From NCBI GenBank assembly GCA_035286125.1, contig JAYKIS010000033.1, forward strand, positions 57,278 to 121,277: a stretch of 64,000 bases of DNA, given 5' to 3'. Shown here one piece after another: positions 26,993-36,060 of this stretch (within the stretch, counting starts at the first letter, position 1; every line of letters begins with the position of its first letter). A program made the translations under genes and the position numbers. A model generated the notes under the pieces. It was not told the DNA's origin. It did not search any database and saw nothing but the letters and a program-made list of their open reading frames with translations. Source of the DNA: VGJW01 sp035286125 (GTDB lineage: Bacteria; Cyanobacteriota; Sericytochromatia; S15B-MN24; VGJW01).

Positions 26993-27210
26993 CCCGCCCA
27001 GGGACGTCCCTGCGCGGCACGGACCTCGAGTACGCCCCCGTGGAGAATCAGGCTGCGGAGGAGGACCACGCTGGCCTCCGGCATGCCTTCCGTCAAGCGT
27101 GCCAGGGCCTCATCCGGCTCCCGTCGCAGTTCGTCCCGCCAATCCGGCTCGCACGCAAGGCGGTCGAGCCATCCTGCGACGACCTGATCGTGTTCGCTTG
27201 CCCTGTTCAT
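26974..27210 (-). CDS. candidate modified-peptide (RiPP) precursor
   Basis: 78 aa with a very strong ribosome site (GGGAGGAA eight bases before ATG 27210). The helical N-terminal part (VAGWLDRLACEPDWRDELR, then EPDEALARL) is charged and leader-like, resembling precursor families that carry Dp-x-w-r-x-x-L text. The end is distinct: AAQGRPWAGWGIGC, rich in Gly, Trp and a terminal Cys, which could be a core peptide. Its stop codon lies within the start of the radical SAM gene. Alternatively it is a small RRE-like partner protein, or the C-terminal residues are merely forced by the overlap. No transporter or protease was seen next to it. Confidence 0.5.
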   Translation of the reverse strand: MNRASEHDQVVAGWLDRLACEPDWRDELRREPDEALARLTEGMPEASVVLLRSLILHGGVLEVRAAQGRPWAGWGIGC

Positions 27211-27337
27211 GGCTGTTTCCTCCCGAACGCATCCTGCCGTTCACAAGAGCTCGTGGGAAGGCGATTCCGGCTTTCTTCACCCCGCTGAGACGCGAAGGAT
27301 TGCCGCCCGCAATCCGGCATCGGGCCATGGAGCTTGC

Positions 27338-28651
27338 ATGACGAATCCGGGCCGACTGAAGACCCCCCTCACAGCCCCGCTGGCAATCTTCCTCGCGGCC
27401 TGCGGGACGCGGGTCCCCCCCCCCTTGCCCGAGGCCTCGCAGGCGTGGCTGGTCCTTGTCGCGTCCGGCACGGCCGGCTCGGCCGCGCTGGATCGCCTGC
27501 ATGCATCGGGCTGGACAGCAGCGGGCACGACAAGCGTTCCCGGGATGTTCCGCTTGCAAGGCATCGGCACACCGGAAGGTGAGGGGGTGATGGGCGCGTG
27601 GTGCGACAGGGAGCATCCGATCGACACCGGCCACCTGCGGCCGGGCGGACCGGCCAGCCGTCTGGCCGCATCCGCCCCCGTGTCCGGCACGGCGACCGGA
27701 ACGCCATGGAACATGGCGCTGATCCGGGCACCGGAGGCCTGGCATCGCGGGCATGACGGCCAAGGTGTCGTGGTGGCGGTCGTCGACAGCGGACTGGACC
27801 CGGGGCACCCGGACTTTGCAGGCGCAGTCGATTGGGAACACGGACACAATCTGGTCGAGCAGGAGCCTTTCACGGACCTGAATGGCCATGGGACCCACGT
27901 GGCCGGCATCATCGGTGCCCGAATGGACGAGCAAGGCATCACGGGCGTTGCCCCGGCATGCACGCTCCGGATCATCAAGGTGCTGGACCAGCGTGGCTAC
28001 GGGCACGACCACCTGGTCATGGAGGGCGTCCTGCGGGCGGCGCGCGAGGGCGCCGATGTCATCAACGTCAGCATCGGGACCCGCCTGGCCTGGGGCACGC
28101 CCGAAGCGGGCGCGCTCACGCTGGCCTGGGACAGGACGCTGCGCGAGGCGTTGCGTCTCGGAGCCCTCGTCGTCACGGGCACGGGGAATGACGGAGAGGC
28201 GGAGCGCACCAGCGGTTGGACACACCTGCCCGCCGCGCGCCCCTGGGCCCTCGTGGCCACGGCATGCGGGCCGCTCATGGGGCAGGACCCCGCGCGCCTC
28301 GCGCCGTGGGCCAACCACGGCCCGGGACTCGCCGGCGTCGTGGCGCCTGGCGGGGGGTTGGACCGCGACGCGCTCGGCAACCCGCGGGTCCTCGATCCCG
28401 GCGACCTCATCTGGTCGACATGGAGCCGCGAGGCCCCCTCCGGCGCGACGTGGCAGGGCTGGGCGGGGACCAGCATGGCTGCGGCCCACGTCTCGGGTGC
28501 GGCGGCCCTTGCGCGGCAAGTACGGCCCGACCTGAAGGGAACAGCACTCGGGGACTGGATCCGGGCAACGGGCCTGCAAGGCGAGCCCGGCAGCGCCCCC
28601 TTGCTGCGGTGCGACCGACTGGACGGGCCCCTGCAAGCGCCACGACCGTGA
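27338..28651 (+). CDS. subtilase-family (S8) serine protease lipoprotein
   Basis: 437 aa. ATG 27338 has GGAG five bases upstream and gives a lipoprotein signal ending FLAAC (Cys22). A ~120-residue N-terminal region may act as an inhibitor-like propeptide. The catalytic triad is complete: Asp150 (VVDSGLDPGHPDF), His184 (NGHGTHVAGI) and Ser379 (GTSMAAAHVSG). It is anchored at the envelope and likely degrades extracellular or periplasmic protein. It is divergent from the possible RiPP operon (127 bases between starts), so it could in principle process that peptide, but lipoprotein subtilases are common and nothing else links them. Confidence 0.93.
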   Translation: MTNPGRLKTPLTAPLAIFLAACGTRVPPPLPEASQAWLVLVASGTAGSAALDRLHASGWTAAGTTSVPGMFRLQGIGTPEGEGVMGAWCDREHPIDTGHLRPGGPASRLAASAPVSGTATGTPWNMALIRAPEAWHRGHDGQGVVVAVVDSGLDPGHPDFAGAVDWEHGHNLVEQEPFTDLNGHGTHVAGIIGARMDEQGITGVAPACTLRIIKVLDQRGYGHDHLVMEGVLRAAREGADVINVSIGTRLAWGTPEAGALTLAWDRTLREALRLGALVVTGTGNDGEAERTSGWTHLPAARPWALVATACGPLMGQDPARLAPWANHGPGLAGVVAPGGGLDRDALGNPRVLDPGDLIWSTWSREAPSGATWQGWAGTSMAAAHVSGAAALARQVRPDLKGTALGDWIRATGLQGEPGSAPLLRCDRLDGPLQAPRP

Positions 28652-28693
28652 AACGGTTTCCGGGCCAAGCCCCGGCAGTGCGTCGGGTCCGGG

Positions 28694-29743
28694 TCAGTCG
28701 CCTGCCGGCGGGGCCGCACCGGTTCCGTCGGCATCCACCGGGGGCGGGGGCGGCGGAGCCTGATCGGCAGGACGACGACGCTTTCGCTTCTTGCGCTTGG
28801 GTCGCTCCTTGGCCACGCCGGCAGCCGCTCCCGGGGAAACGGACTGGGAAGCCACCCACACATGGTCCTTCTCGGCGATGCGGAGCATGTAGGGCAAGTT
28901 GTAACGCGGCCGGTCGTTGATCTGGGAGGGCACGATAAAACGGGCCTTGTTGCCCTGATCCACGTAGTAGGCCTCCTCGAGGCCCTCGTTCTGCGCGATG
29001 CGCACGGCCTCCTCGCGGGTCCGGGGCGGCGTCTTCATGACAATCAGGTGATCGTTCGCCGCACGGCCCACGATCAGGCGCTCGCGGGGGATGGCATCGT
29101 GCAGTCGCTGCTTCAGGCCCGAGTACGGATCGGAATACTCGGGGCGGGGACCATAGCTGTTGTAGAGATAGCCGAGACCACCGATGAAAACGCGGTAGTT
29201 GTCCTCGTCGCCATCCTGCCAGCCGCCGAAGCCGAAGCGGATGTTGCCGCGCTTGGTCTGGGCCATGAAGTAACGCCGGTTCGCGAACCCGCGGCTCTCC
29301 TTGGAGGCCGGGATGAGTTCACCGTAGAAGTAGAGGTCCCCGATGACCTTGGCGTCGTAATCGGTTCCTCCCTCTTCCTCGAAGAACGGGCCGGTGAAAT
29401 AGAGCAGGGCGTTGGTGTCCTGGAAGGCCAGCTGCTCGACCGTCCAACCGCGCGCGAGGTCAATGCGGACCTTGCGGGTGGAGACATCCGCCTTGAGCAC
29501 GCCGTTGTCCTCGACGATTCGGACACCCTTGCCCGGCTCGTCGGCAAGGCGCGCGACGATTTCCGGTGGCTCGGGAATGAGCCTCTTCCAGATGACGCCG
29601 GCGCCCGCCCCGACCAGGAAAAAGTTGCCCGCGACCAGCGGAACGGCCAGGATCCGCAACAGCCAACCCAACACGCCCGGGCCACGCCGGGCTGGCCGCG
29701 ACGGCATCGACGGCGCGGCTGGGCGGGTGGACAGTCCTGCCAT
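28694..29743 (-). CDS. membrane-anchored protein, possibly phosphodiester-glycosidase-like
   Basis: 349 aa. A basic N-terminus and one membrane segment (WLLRILAVPLVAGNFFLVGA) are followed by a globular domain. LLYFTGPFFEEEGG and IRFGFGGWQDGDEDNYRVFI vaguely recall the NGGFF-type core of NAGPA/DUF2233 phosphodiester glycosidases. The C-terminus turns into a Lys/Arg run (KERPKRKKRKRRR) and then a Pro/Ala tail. The family is not firmly identified. Convergent with the subtilase gene, divergent from the E1 alpha gene. Confidence 0.4.
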   Translation of the reverse strand: MAGLSTRPAAPSMPSRPARRGPGVLGWLLRILAVPLVAGNFFLVGAGAGVIWKRLIPEPPEIVARLADEPGKGVRIVEDNGVLKADVSTRKVRIDLARGWTVEQLAFQDTNALLYFTGPFFEEEGGTDYDAKVIGDLYFYGELIPASKESRGFANRRYFMAQTKRGNIRFGFGGWQDGDEDNYRVFIGGLGYLYNSYGPRPEYSDPYSGLKQRLHDAIPRERLIVGRAANDHLIVMKTPPRTREEAVRIAQNEGLEEAYYVDQGNKARFIVPSQINDRPRYNLPYMLRIAEKDHVWVASQSVSPGAAAGVAKERPKRKKRKRRRPADQAPPPPPPVDADGTGAAPPAGD

Positions 29744-29930
29744 CTCTCCGGGGGCTGCTGACGGGGCGGGGAAACGGGATCAAGGCGAGGTTCGCGCCCG
29801 TTCCCGCCATGTTACGCATCACGGGGACGGCTGGGCAACTCCGCGCAGCCCGGGGCAGGCTTGCAGAGGCGCCATGGTCGACAACTCCGCCCGCAAGTCC
29901 TTACCATGGGTGGCGACAGGGGGTTCGCAG

Positions 29931-30899
29931 ATGCTCGATCGCGCCACGAAAATCAAGATTCACGACCTGATGGTCAAGACGCGGTGTACGGAAGAGACCG
30001 CGATCTCGATGAACAAGCAGGGTGAGGGCTTCTTCTGGATCGGCGGGGCCGGGGAAGAGGCCTTCGGGGTGTCGCTGGGCCTTCAGATCCGCAAGGGTCA
30101 AGGGCCTGCCTACGACTACCTGCATCTCCACTACCGCGGCGCGCCCATCGCCATCGCCATGGGCGCCGAGCCCATCGACCAGATCCGACAGATGCGGGCC
30201 ACTGCGACGGACCGCTATTCGGGTGGCCGCCAGTTCGTCGAGCACTTTGCCATCCCCGAGTGGAACATCGTCCCCGTCACGCCCACCATCGAGACGCAGT
30301 ACCTGATGGCGCCCGGGACGGCGCATGTCCAGCGGCGGTTCGGCGGCGAGGGCATCACGGTCGTGACGGGTGGCGACGCCGGTACGGCCGAGGGCGACTT
30401 CCATTGCTGCCTCAACTGGGCCAGCCGGCCGGGTGAAGAACTGCCTCTCCTGATCATCGTCACCCACAACAAGTTCGGCATCAGCACCCCTTCCAGCCAG
30501 GTCCAGGCCTCCAGGGAACTCAACCGCCAGGCCGAGCCGTTCGGCATCCGCAACTCGATGCACGACGGGAACGACGTCGAGGCCATCTGGGCCGCGCTGG
30601 AAGAAGCCATTGCCTACATCCGCAAGGAGCGCAAGCCCTATTGCCTGCAGGCGAATGTCAGCCGCATCTTCGGTCACTCCTCGGCAACCGGGGCCAACCG
30701 GGTACCCGAAGTCGACTGCATCACGGCCTTTGAAGACAAGCTGATCAAGGACGGCATCATGACCCGCACCGAGATCGACGCCGTCTGGAAGAAGTGGAAG
30801 GAACACCTGAAGGAGTGCCTGGCGCAGGTCCGCCAGGAACCGCTGCCCGATGGTGCCGACATCTGGCGCCACGTCTTCGCCGAACCCGCCACCGTCTGA
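29931..30899 (+). CDS. 2-oxoacid dehydrogenase E1 component, alpha subunit
   Basis: 322 aa, thiamine-diphosphate-binding subunit. GGDAGTAEGDFHCCLNWAS and VTHNKFGIST form the ThDP/Mg motif (GDG...N). HLHYRGAPIAIAMGAEPIDQ is the usual active-site region. A ribosome site AGGGGG lies 7 bases before ATG 29931, and TACCAT (29902-29907) may be the -10 box. The beta subunit follows after 19 bases. Substrate is pyruvate or a branched-chain 2-oxoacid; the sequence alone does not decide. The E2 and E3 genes are not in the window. Confidence 0.9.
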   Translation: MLDRATKIKIHDLMVKTRCTEETAISMNKQGEGFFWIGGAGEEAFGVSLGLQIRKGQGPAYDYLHLHYRGAPIAIAMGAEPIDQIRQMRATATDRYSGGRQFVEHFAIPEWNIVPVTPTIETQYLMAPGTAHVQRRFGGEGITVVTGGDAGTAEGDFHCCLNWASRPGEELPLLIIVTHNKFGISTPSSQVQASRELNRQAEPFGIRNSMHDGNDVEAIWAALEEAIAYIRKERKPYCLQANVSRIFGHSSATGANRVPEVDCITAFEDKLIKDGIMTRTEIDAVWKKWKEHLKECLAQVRQEPLPDGADIWRHVFAEPATV

Positions 30900-30918
30900 T
30901 TCGCAGGGAGCGTACCGC

Positions 30919-32028
30919 ATGGCCACCTACGCGCAGGGCATCCGCCTCGCACTTCACTATGCCGAGGAGAACCTTGGCCTGACAGATGTCTTCGGCGAGG
31001 ACGTCGGCCCCCCGCTGGGCGGGGTCTTCACCGCCACCCAGGGCATCAAGTGCGCATGGAACTCGCCTCTCGACGAGCGAGGCATCATCGGCATGGCCAT
31101 CGGCATCGCCCTGGCCGGCGGTCGTCCCGTGGCCGAGATCCAGTTCGCCGACTACATCTTCAACACCATCGACATGCTCAAGCTGGCCGGCAACCTTCGT
31201 TGGTCCAGCTACGGCAATTATGGCGTCCCCCTCGTCATCATGACGCCGGTCGGCGCGGGTATCCACGGGTCCATCTACCATTCGCACTCGTTCGAGAGCA
31301 TGGCCACCCATATCCCGGGCTTCAAGGTCGTCGCCCCCTCCAATGCGCTGGACGCCTACGGCCTGATGCTCTCGTCCATCGTCGACCCCGATCCGGTGAT
31401 GTACCTCAAGTCCAAGGCCCTCATGCGCGTCAAGAGCGAACATCTGATTCCGGGTGAACCTGGCGATCTGGCCGAGCTCAACAAGCGCATCAATGCCCCG
31501 ATCGGCGACCGCAGCAACTGGGTGCCGGATTGGCCGGCCGTCGAGGATTACCGCGTGCCCATCGGCAAGGCATCCGTGGTGCGCGAGGGCTCGGACCTCA
31601 CGGTCATCACGTACAGCCGCCATGTGCTGGAGTGCGTCCGCGCCGCTGACCAACTGCGGGGCGAGGGCATCTCGTGCGAGGTCATCGACCTGCGGACCCT
31701 TTTCCCGGTGGATTGGCCCACCTTGCGACGCAGTGTCGCCAAGACCCGCAGGGTACTCGTCGTCAACGAGGACACCGAGGTCACGAACTACGGGGAGCAC
31801 CTCATCCGCAAGCTGACGGAGGAGTTCTTCTTCGACCTCCAGGTAGCGCCGCGCCTTCTTGCCGGCGTCAACGTGCCAGGCGTGGGCATCTCGATCCCCC
31901 TCGAGGAAGCCAGCGTGCCCCAGTACCGCGACGTCCTCGACACGATGCGGGACGTGGCCACCCAGCCCGGACGCGGCACGACAGGGGAATGGCCGCTGCT
32001 TCCCGAGACGGTCTTCGGTCGACGCTGA
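30919..32028 (+). CDS. 2-oxoacid dehydrogenase E1 component, beta subunit
   Basis: 369 aa, start ATG 30919 with AGGGAG upstream. Transketolase-like pyrimidine domain (FGEDVGPPLGGVFTATQGIK, SPLDERGIIGMAIGIALAGG, IQFADYIFN) and C-terminal transketolase domain (EVIDLRTLFPVDW, VLVVNEDTE) are complete. It pairs with the alpha subunit to decarboxylate a 2-oxoacid and transfer the acyl group to lipoyl-E2. The E1 pair stands without E2/E3, as in organisms that keep those subunits elsewhere. Confidence 0.93.
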   Translation: MATYAQGIRLALHYAEENLGLTDVFGEDVGPPLGGVFTATQGIKCAWNSPLDERGIIGMAIGIALAGGRPVAEIQFADYIFNTIDMLKLAGNLRWSSYGNYGVPLVIMTPVGAGIHGSIYHSHSFESMATHIPGFKVVAPSNALDAYGLMLSSIVDPDPVMYLKSKALMRVKSEHLIPGEPGDLAELNKRINAPIGDRSNWVPDWPAVEDYRVPIGKASVVREGSDLTVITYSRHVLECVRAADQLRGEGISCEVIDLRTLFPVDWPTLRRSVAKTRRVLVVNEDTEVTNYGEHLIRKLTEEFFFDLQVAPRLLAGVNVPGVGISIPLEEASVPQYRDVLDTMRDVATQPGRGTTGEWPLLPETVFGRR

Positions 32029-32088
32029 GGCGTCTCCCTCCCGGGGGTATGGGACGGTTGTCCCCGACTCCCGTTTGAGGCGCGCGCC

Positions 32089-33882
32089 ATGATTCCGAAG
32101 TCCCTCCGGCTCGTGTTGGCTGGCCTTGTCTGGCTGGCCAACACGTCTCCCGCGCGAGCCTGCGGCGGTTTCTTCTGCACGCGTGTGCCCGTCGATCAGG
32201 CGGGGGAGCGGGTGGTCTTCGCCGTCGATGGCGAAGAGGTCACGGCCATCGTGCAGGTCCAGTACCAGGGACCCGCCGAGGAGTTCGCCTGGGTCATCCC
32301 CGTGCCGGTGGAACCCAAGGTAGGTGTCGGCAGCGAAGCCCTCTTCGCGCGACTGGGCGCGGCCACGCGCCCGACCTACAGGCTCGAGGTCGAAACCACG
32401 GGCTCCTGCAAGGTCGCATCCCGGGGCTTCTTCGGCTTTGGCGATGCCAACGTGTCTGCCGTATCCGCACCCAAGATGGCCATGGAATCCGCCAATGGCG
32501 TCACGGTCGTGGCCCAGAAGGCCGTTGGCCCCTACGAGACCGTCACCCTGAGATCCGACGACCCAGAGGCCCTCGCCAAGTGGTTGCGAACCAACGGCTA
32601 CCAGATTCCCGAGACCCTCGATCCGCTGCTCGCGCCCTACATTCGCAGCCGCCATCTCTTTGTGGCGCTGCGCCTCAAGAAGGATCGCAGCACGGGCGAC
32701 CTGCAACCCATCACCCTCAAGATGAGGGAAATGTATCCCTGCGTGCCCATCCGGCTCACGGCCGTGGCCGCCACCCCCAACATGCCGATTACACTGTGGG
32801 TCTTCGGCGAAGGACGCGCGATCCCCCGGAACTATCGGCACGTCCATCTCAACGAGGCCCTCATCGACTGGCAGGGTGCCTCCTCGATGGCGAACACGAC
32901 GCCTCAGGCCCCCTTTGCGGCCTCGGCCCCCAACTATGATGCCGTCGTCAGCCAGGCCATTGCCGAGGCAGGCGGCAATGGCTGGATCACCGAGAAGGCC
33001 GGCCCCACGGCCAATCTCGGCATCGACGCCGATCCCGGCCTCGACAAGGCCCGCCTCCTGACCCTGCCGGGCCCCCGGGATCTCGCGTTCGCGCTGGCGC
33101 GCGTCGGCCTGCCGGGGTCCGCGCTGCAAGGCCTGCTGCGCCGCCACCTGCCCCTGCCCGGGGACCTCGCTACGGCGGGTTGGACCGAGGATCGCTACTG
33201 GGCCTGGTACGGCTTCGTCACGTCGGGCAATGGCGTGACGGTCGCCCCTGGCGCGTTCAGCGTGCCCCAGGTGTCTGGCGGGCAGGAACCCGCAGCCGTG
33301 CCCCCGGGGTTCACGACCGCCGCCTTCGTCGCCGATCTCGACGAGACCTACATCACGCCCATGCGGGACGCGGCGGCGCTGATCCGCCGCAATCCGACGA
33401 TGACGCGGTTCTACACGACGATGTCCCCGGAGCAGATGACGGAGGACCCCACATTCTCCTTCCATCCCGGCATGGCGGGCGTGGCGTCGGACCACCTGGC
33501 CAAGGGGGAACGGCTCTGCTCGGACCAGGTCACGTTCGACGAAGCGCCGCTCCGGGTCACGCTGGCCAACGGTCAGGTCTTCACCCTGACCAGTGCCCGG
33601 CGCGTGGTGCCCTTGGGAACCATGCCGGCCGCAGCCCGGATCGAGCGACTCTTCGAGGACCGGGATGCCGAGATCGTCGTGGACAACCTGGCACGAATCG
33701 CCGAGTCCCTCAAGACCATTGCCGGCGTCGTCCAAAGCCAACCGGGCTGCGGTTGCAGCAATCCGGTGCAGACGGCAGGCATGCCTGATGCCGGTCGGGG
33801 CGAGGCCATGCTGCTCGCCGGTGTATGGGGAGGACTTGCCGTCTGGCGGTTGCGCCGCCGTCGGGAGGATCGGGACGCCTGA
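32089..33882 (+). CDS. DUF2330-family secreted membrane protein
   Basis: 597 aa. Cleavable signal peptide (LRLVLAGLVWLANTSPARA) followed at once by CGGFFCTRVPVDQAGERVVF, the hallmark of DUF2330. The large extracytoplasmic domain contains AIVQVQYQGPAEEFAWVIPV. It ends with a Cys-rich patch (QPGCGCSNPVQ) and a C-terminal membrane anchor followed by Arg residues (WRLRRRRED), like a sorting or tail anchor. Biochemical role of the family is unknown. Single gene between the E1 pair and dps. Confidence 0.85.
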   Translation: MIPKSLRLVLAGLVWLANTSPARACGGFFCTRVPVDQAGERVVFAVDGEEVTAIVQVQYQGPAEEFAWVIPVPVEPKVGVGSEALFARLGAATRPTYRLEVETTGSCKVASRGFFGFGDANVSAVSAPKMAMESANGVTVVAQKAVGPYETVTLRSDDPEALAKWLRTNGYQIPETLDPLLAPYIRSRHLFVALRLKKDRSTGDLQPITLKMREMYPCVPIRLTAVAATPNMPITLWVFGEGRAIPRNYRHVHLNEALIDWQGASSMANTTPQAPFAASAPNYDAVVSQAIAEAGGNGWITEKAGPTANLGIDADPGLDKARLLTLPGPRDLAFALARVGLPGSALQGLLRRHLPLPGDLATAGWTEDRYWAWYGFVTSGNGVTVAPGAFSVPQVSGGQEPAAVPPGFTTAAFVADLDETYITPMRDAAALIRRNPTMTRFYTTMSPEQMTEDPTFSFHPGMAGVASDHLAKGERLCSDQVTFDEAPLRVTLANGQVFTLTSARRVVPLGTMPAAARIERLFEDRDAEIVVDNLARIAESLKTIAGVVQSQPGCGCSNPVQTAGMPDAGRGEAMLLAGVWGGLAVWRLRRRREDRDA

Positions 33883-34012
33883 CCGGCCAACGGAAGCTGG
33901 TCACGCCGGACGAGGCCGGCCCGGTTGCCTGGCGGCATCCTTGAGAGGTGTCCGGTGCGTGCCTTCGCGCGCCGAACCACCCCAAGGCCCCCAACCAACC
34001 AGGAGGAATTCC

Positions 34013-34504
34013 ATGGCAGTCGACCGACTCATGGCCGTCAAGCAACACACCGCCGTATCCGAGGGGCTCTGCAAGCTTCTCGCCGACACCTACACCCTGC
34101 AGATGAAGACCCAGTATTTCCACTGGAATGTCACCGGGGCCCAGTTCGACACCCTTCACCGGCTCTTCGAGCGGCAGTACGAGAAGCTGTTCGCGGCTTG
34201 CGACGATCTGGCCGAGCGCATCCGCGCCCTGGGCAACGTCGCACCTTCCGGCTACAGCGAGTACGGACGCCAGACCCGCATCGAGGAGCCCAATGGTAGC
34301 GTGCCTTCCGCCCACGACATGCTGGGCCAGTTGCTCAAGGACCATGAAGTCCTCGAGAAGGAAGCCCGCGCCATGCTGGACATCTGCCGCACGGCCAAGG
34401 ATCCCGTCACCGAGGACCTGGTGATCGAGCGGATGGAAGCCCATGACCGCATGGCCTGGCAACTGCGCAGCCTCTTCGAGGGCGAGCAGGCCTCGCGCGG
34501 CTAA
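34013..34504 (+). CDS. dps: Dps-family DNA-protecting ferritin
   Basis: 163 aa, with a perfect ribosome site (AGGAGG before ATG 34013). TYTLQMKTQYFHWNVTGAQF and LHRLFERQYEKLFAACDDLA carry the inter-subunit ferroxidase His, Asp and Glu. Dodecamers oxidise and store iron and protect DNA under oxidative stress or starvation. The strong ribosome site and a good hairpin downstream suggest a separate, highly expressed transcript. No basic DNA-binding tail is seen at the N-terminus. Confidence 0.93.
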   Translation: MAVDRLMAVKQHTAVSEGLCKLLADTYTLQMKTQYFHWNVTGAQFDTLHRLFERQYEKLFAACDDLAERIRALGNVAPSGYSEYGRQTRIEEPNGSVPSAHDMLGQLLKDHEVLEKEARAMLDICRTAKDPVTEDLVIERMEAHDRMAWQLRSLFEGEQASRG

Positions 34505-34513
34505 GGATGGCGT

Positions 34514-34545
34514 GGCCACCCCGGACAAGGTCGTCCGGGGTGGCC
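34514..34545 (+). terminator. hairpin terminator after dps
   Basis: Perfect 13-bp stem GGCCACCCCGGAC (34514-34526) with its complement (34533-34545) and a 6-base loop, 9 bases after the dps stop. The following bases are C-rich rather than T-rich, so termination may be partial. Confidence 0.7.
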
Positions 34546-34594
34546 CCCCGAGGGGTAAGATCGCATCTAGCCACGTTCCGGAAAGGGCTGAATC

Positions 34595-35110
34595 ATGCGA
34601 CGACCTCTCGCAACCCTGCTTGCAGTCGGGATGCTCCTGCCCGGCAGCCTGCCTGCCCGGGCGGCAGAGGACAGCCCGGTAGCCAAGCGTCCGCAGCAAG
34701 GACCGGATCCCATCGCGCGCACGCTCCAGCGCCTGGGCTACAAGTACCGCCAGGATGAGGATGGCGACTACACGCTGATCTTCGAGACCGAGAACAAGCG
34801 CAGCCAGATGGTTTGGATCAACGGGACGACCGAGACGTACGGTCCCTACGACATCATCGAGATATGGTCGCCGGCCTATCGCTTCAAGGGGACCCTGGAC
34901 AAGGCCGAATCCTACCTCGAGGCCAGTCAGGTCAAGAAGCTGGGTGCCTGGCAGATCGCCCGGAATCCCGACGGCGAAGGCATCTTGATGTTCGTGGCGA
35001 AGCTGACGGCCCCGGCCACGGAAGCCGGACTTGACGCCGCCATCCACCTGGTCATCGACGTGGCCGATCGGATGGAAGCCCAGTTGACGGACGGAGGCGA
35101 CGCGCTGTGA
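34595..35110 (+). CDS. secreted YbjN-like small protein
   Basis: 171 aa with a cleavable signal peptide (ATLLAVGMLLPGSLPARAA). The mature domain (LGYKYRQDEDGDYTLIFETE, MVWINGTTE, GAWQIARNPDGEGILMFVAK) has the beta-sheet pattern and spacing of the YbjN/type III-chaperone-like fold. Such proteins are thought to bind partners rather than catalyse. The next gene's GTG overlaps its stop, so both are made together in the periplasm. TAAGAT at 34556-34561 could be the -10 element. Confidence 0.55.
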   Translation: MRRPLATLLAVGMLLPGSLPARAAEDSPVAKRPQQGPDPIARTLQRLGYKYRQDEDGDYTLIFETENKRSQMVWINGTTETYGPYDIIEIWSPAYRFKGTLDKAESYLEASQVKKLGAWQIARNPDGEGILMFVAKLTAPATEAGLDAAIHLVIDVADRMEAQLTDGGDAL

Positions 35111-36060
35111 TTCCTTGCATCAGGTTCCGGGCCACCGCAGCCCTTGCCCTGGGCCTCGCCCTGATGGCCGCTCCGGCGGAGGCCCTGCAACTCAAGGTAC
35201 GCTTCGGCGGCCGGCCGATGCCTCGCGATGCCAGCCAACCGGTCGACCTCGAACTGACGGTGACGGATGACGAAGGCGGCGTGCCCTCGGTCCTGCTGCC
35301 CCATCACGAGAAGACGATGCACCTCGTGGCCGTCCCCGAGGACCTTTCGGAGATGGTCCACATCCATCCGGTCGACCTCGGCAAGGGCCGCTTCAAGCTG
35401 CCCATCCGTGACAAGCGCCATCAGGATGATCGCGACAACAGCCAGGCTGTGGCGGCATTCGCACGCCCCGGTCGCTGGTGGGTGTTCGCCGAAGTCTCCG
35501 ACTTCCCGGACCAGACGGTCCTGCTGCAAGAGGCCATCGTGGTCCCTGGCCGCCCGAAAATCAGGCCGATGCCCGAACCCCTGGCCTGGGCCGGGGACGT
35601 CGCCACGACCTCCATTGCCCTCGGCCAGGCTGACGCCACCGCCACCTGGACCCGAAACCGGCGCCCGGACGGAGCGCTGCTCCTGACGTGCCGGATGACG
35701 GACGCATCAGGCGAGGAAATCGGTGGCTTCCTGCCCTGGCTCGGGATGACGGCACACGGCGTGCTTGTCGGCAAGGGCCCCGACGGCCCGATTTTCAGGC
35801 ACCTGCATCCGGAGGGCGGCATGATTCACGGACCTGGCGGCCACGGGGGCATGAACCACGGCGCGATGACGATGGATCATGGTGCGCACCACGGCGCGCA
35901 TCACGGTGGCCATCACGATGCCCCGGTTCAGACCTATCCGGGCAAGTGGACCTTCGTGCTGGGCGCGGACGATGCCGTGCCCGGAGGGGTCTACAGGTTC
36001 TGGCTGCAGACGCGCGTCGAGGACGGTGTCCGGTCCTTGCCCTTCACGCTGAAGCTCTGA
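35107..36060 (+). CDS. secreted His/Met-rich protein, probable metal binder
   Basis: 317 aa, GTG start overlapping the previous stop (GTGA). Signal peptide ALALGLALMAAPAEA, then two beta-sandwich-like domains with LLPHHEKTMHLVAVPEDL and MVHIHPVDLGKGRF, similar in layout to YtkA/FixH-like copper-handling proteins. Near the C-terminus a run of His, Met and Gly (codons about 35809-35930; for example GGMIHGPGGHGGMNHGAMTM, then DHGAHHGAHHGGHHD) looks like a copper or nickel/zinc site. The metal is not known. Convergent with yihY; their ends overlap by 17 bases. Confidence 0.6.
   Translation: MIPCIRFRATAALALGLALMAAPAEALQLKVRFGGRPMPRDASQPVDLELTVTDDEGGVPSVLLPHHEKTMHLVAVPEDLSEMVHIHPVDLGKGRFKLPIRDKRHQDDRDNSQAVAAFARPGRWWVFAEVSDFPDQTVLLQEAIVVPGRPKIRPMPEPLAWAGDVATTSIALGQADATATWTRNRRPDGALLLTCRMTDASGEEIGGFLPWLGMTAHGVLVGKGPDGPIFRHLHPEGGMIHGPGGHGGMNHGAMTMDHGAHHGAHHGGHHDAPVQTYPGKWTFVLGADDAVPGGVYRFWLQTRVEDGVRSLPFTLKL

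Noticed and set aside
27338..28651. Subtilase as the dedicated leader peptidase of the nearby possible RiPP operon
   Set aside because: Divergent orientation and a common lipoprotein architecture; nothing in the sequence ties it to the peptide.
30757..33741. Long minus-strand open frame across the E1 and DUF2330 genes
   Set aside because: Antisense shadow of clearly recognised genes; composition (Gly/Arg/His-rich) is non-protein-like.
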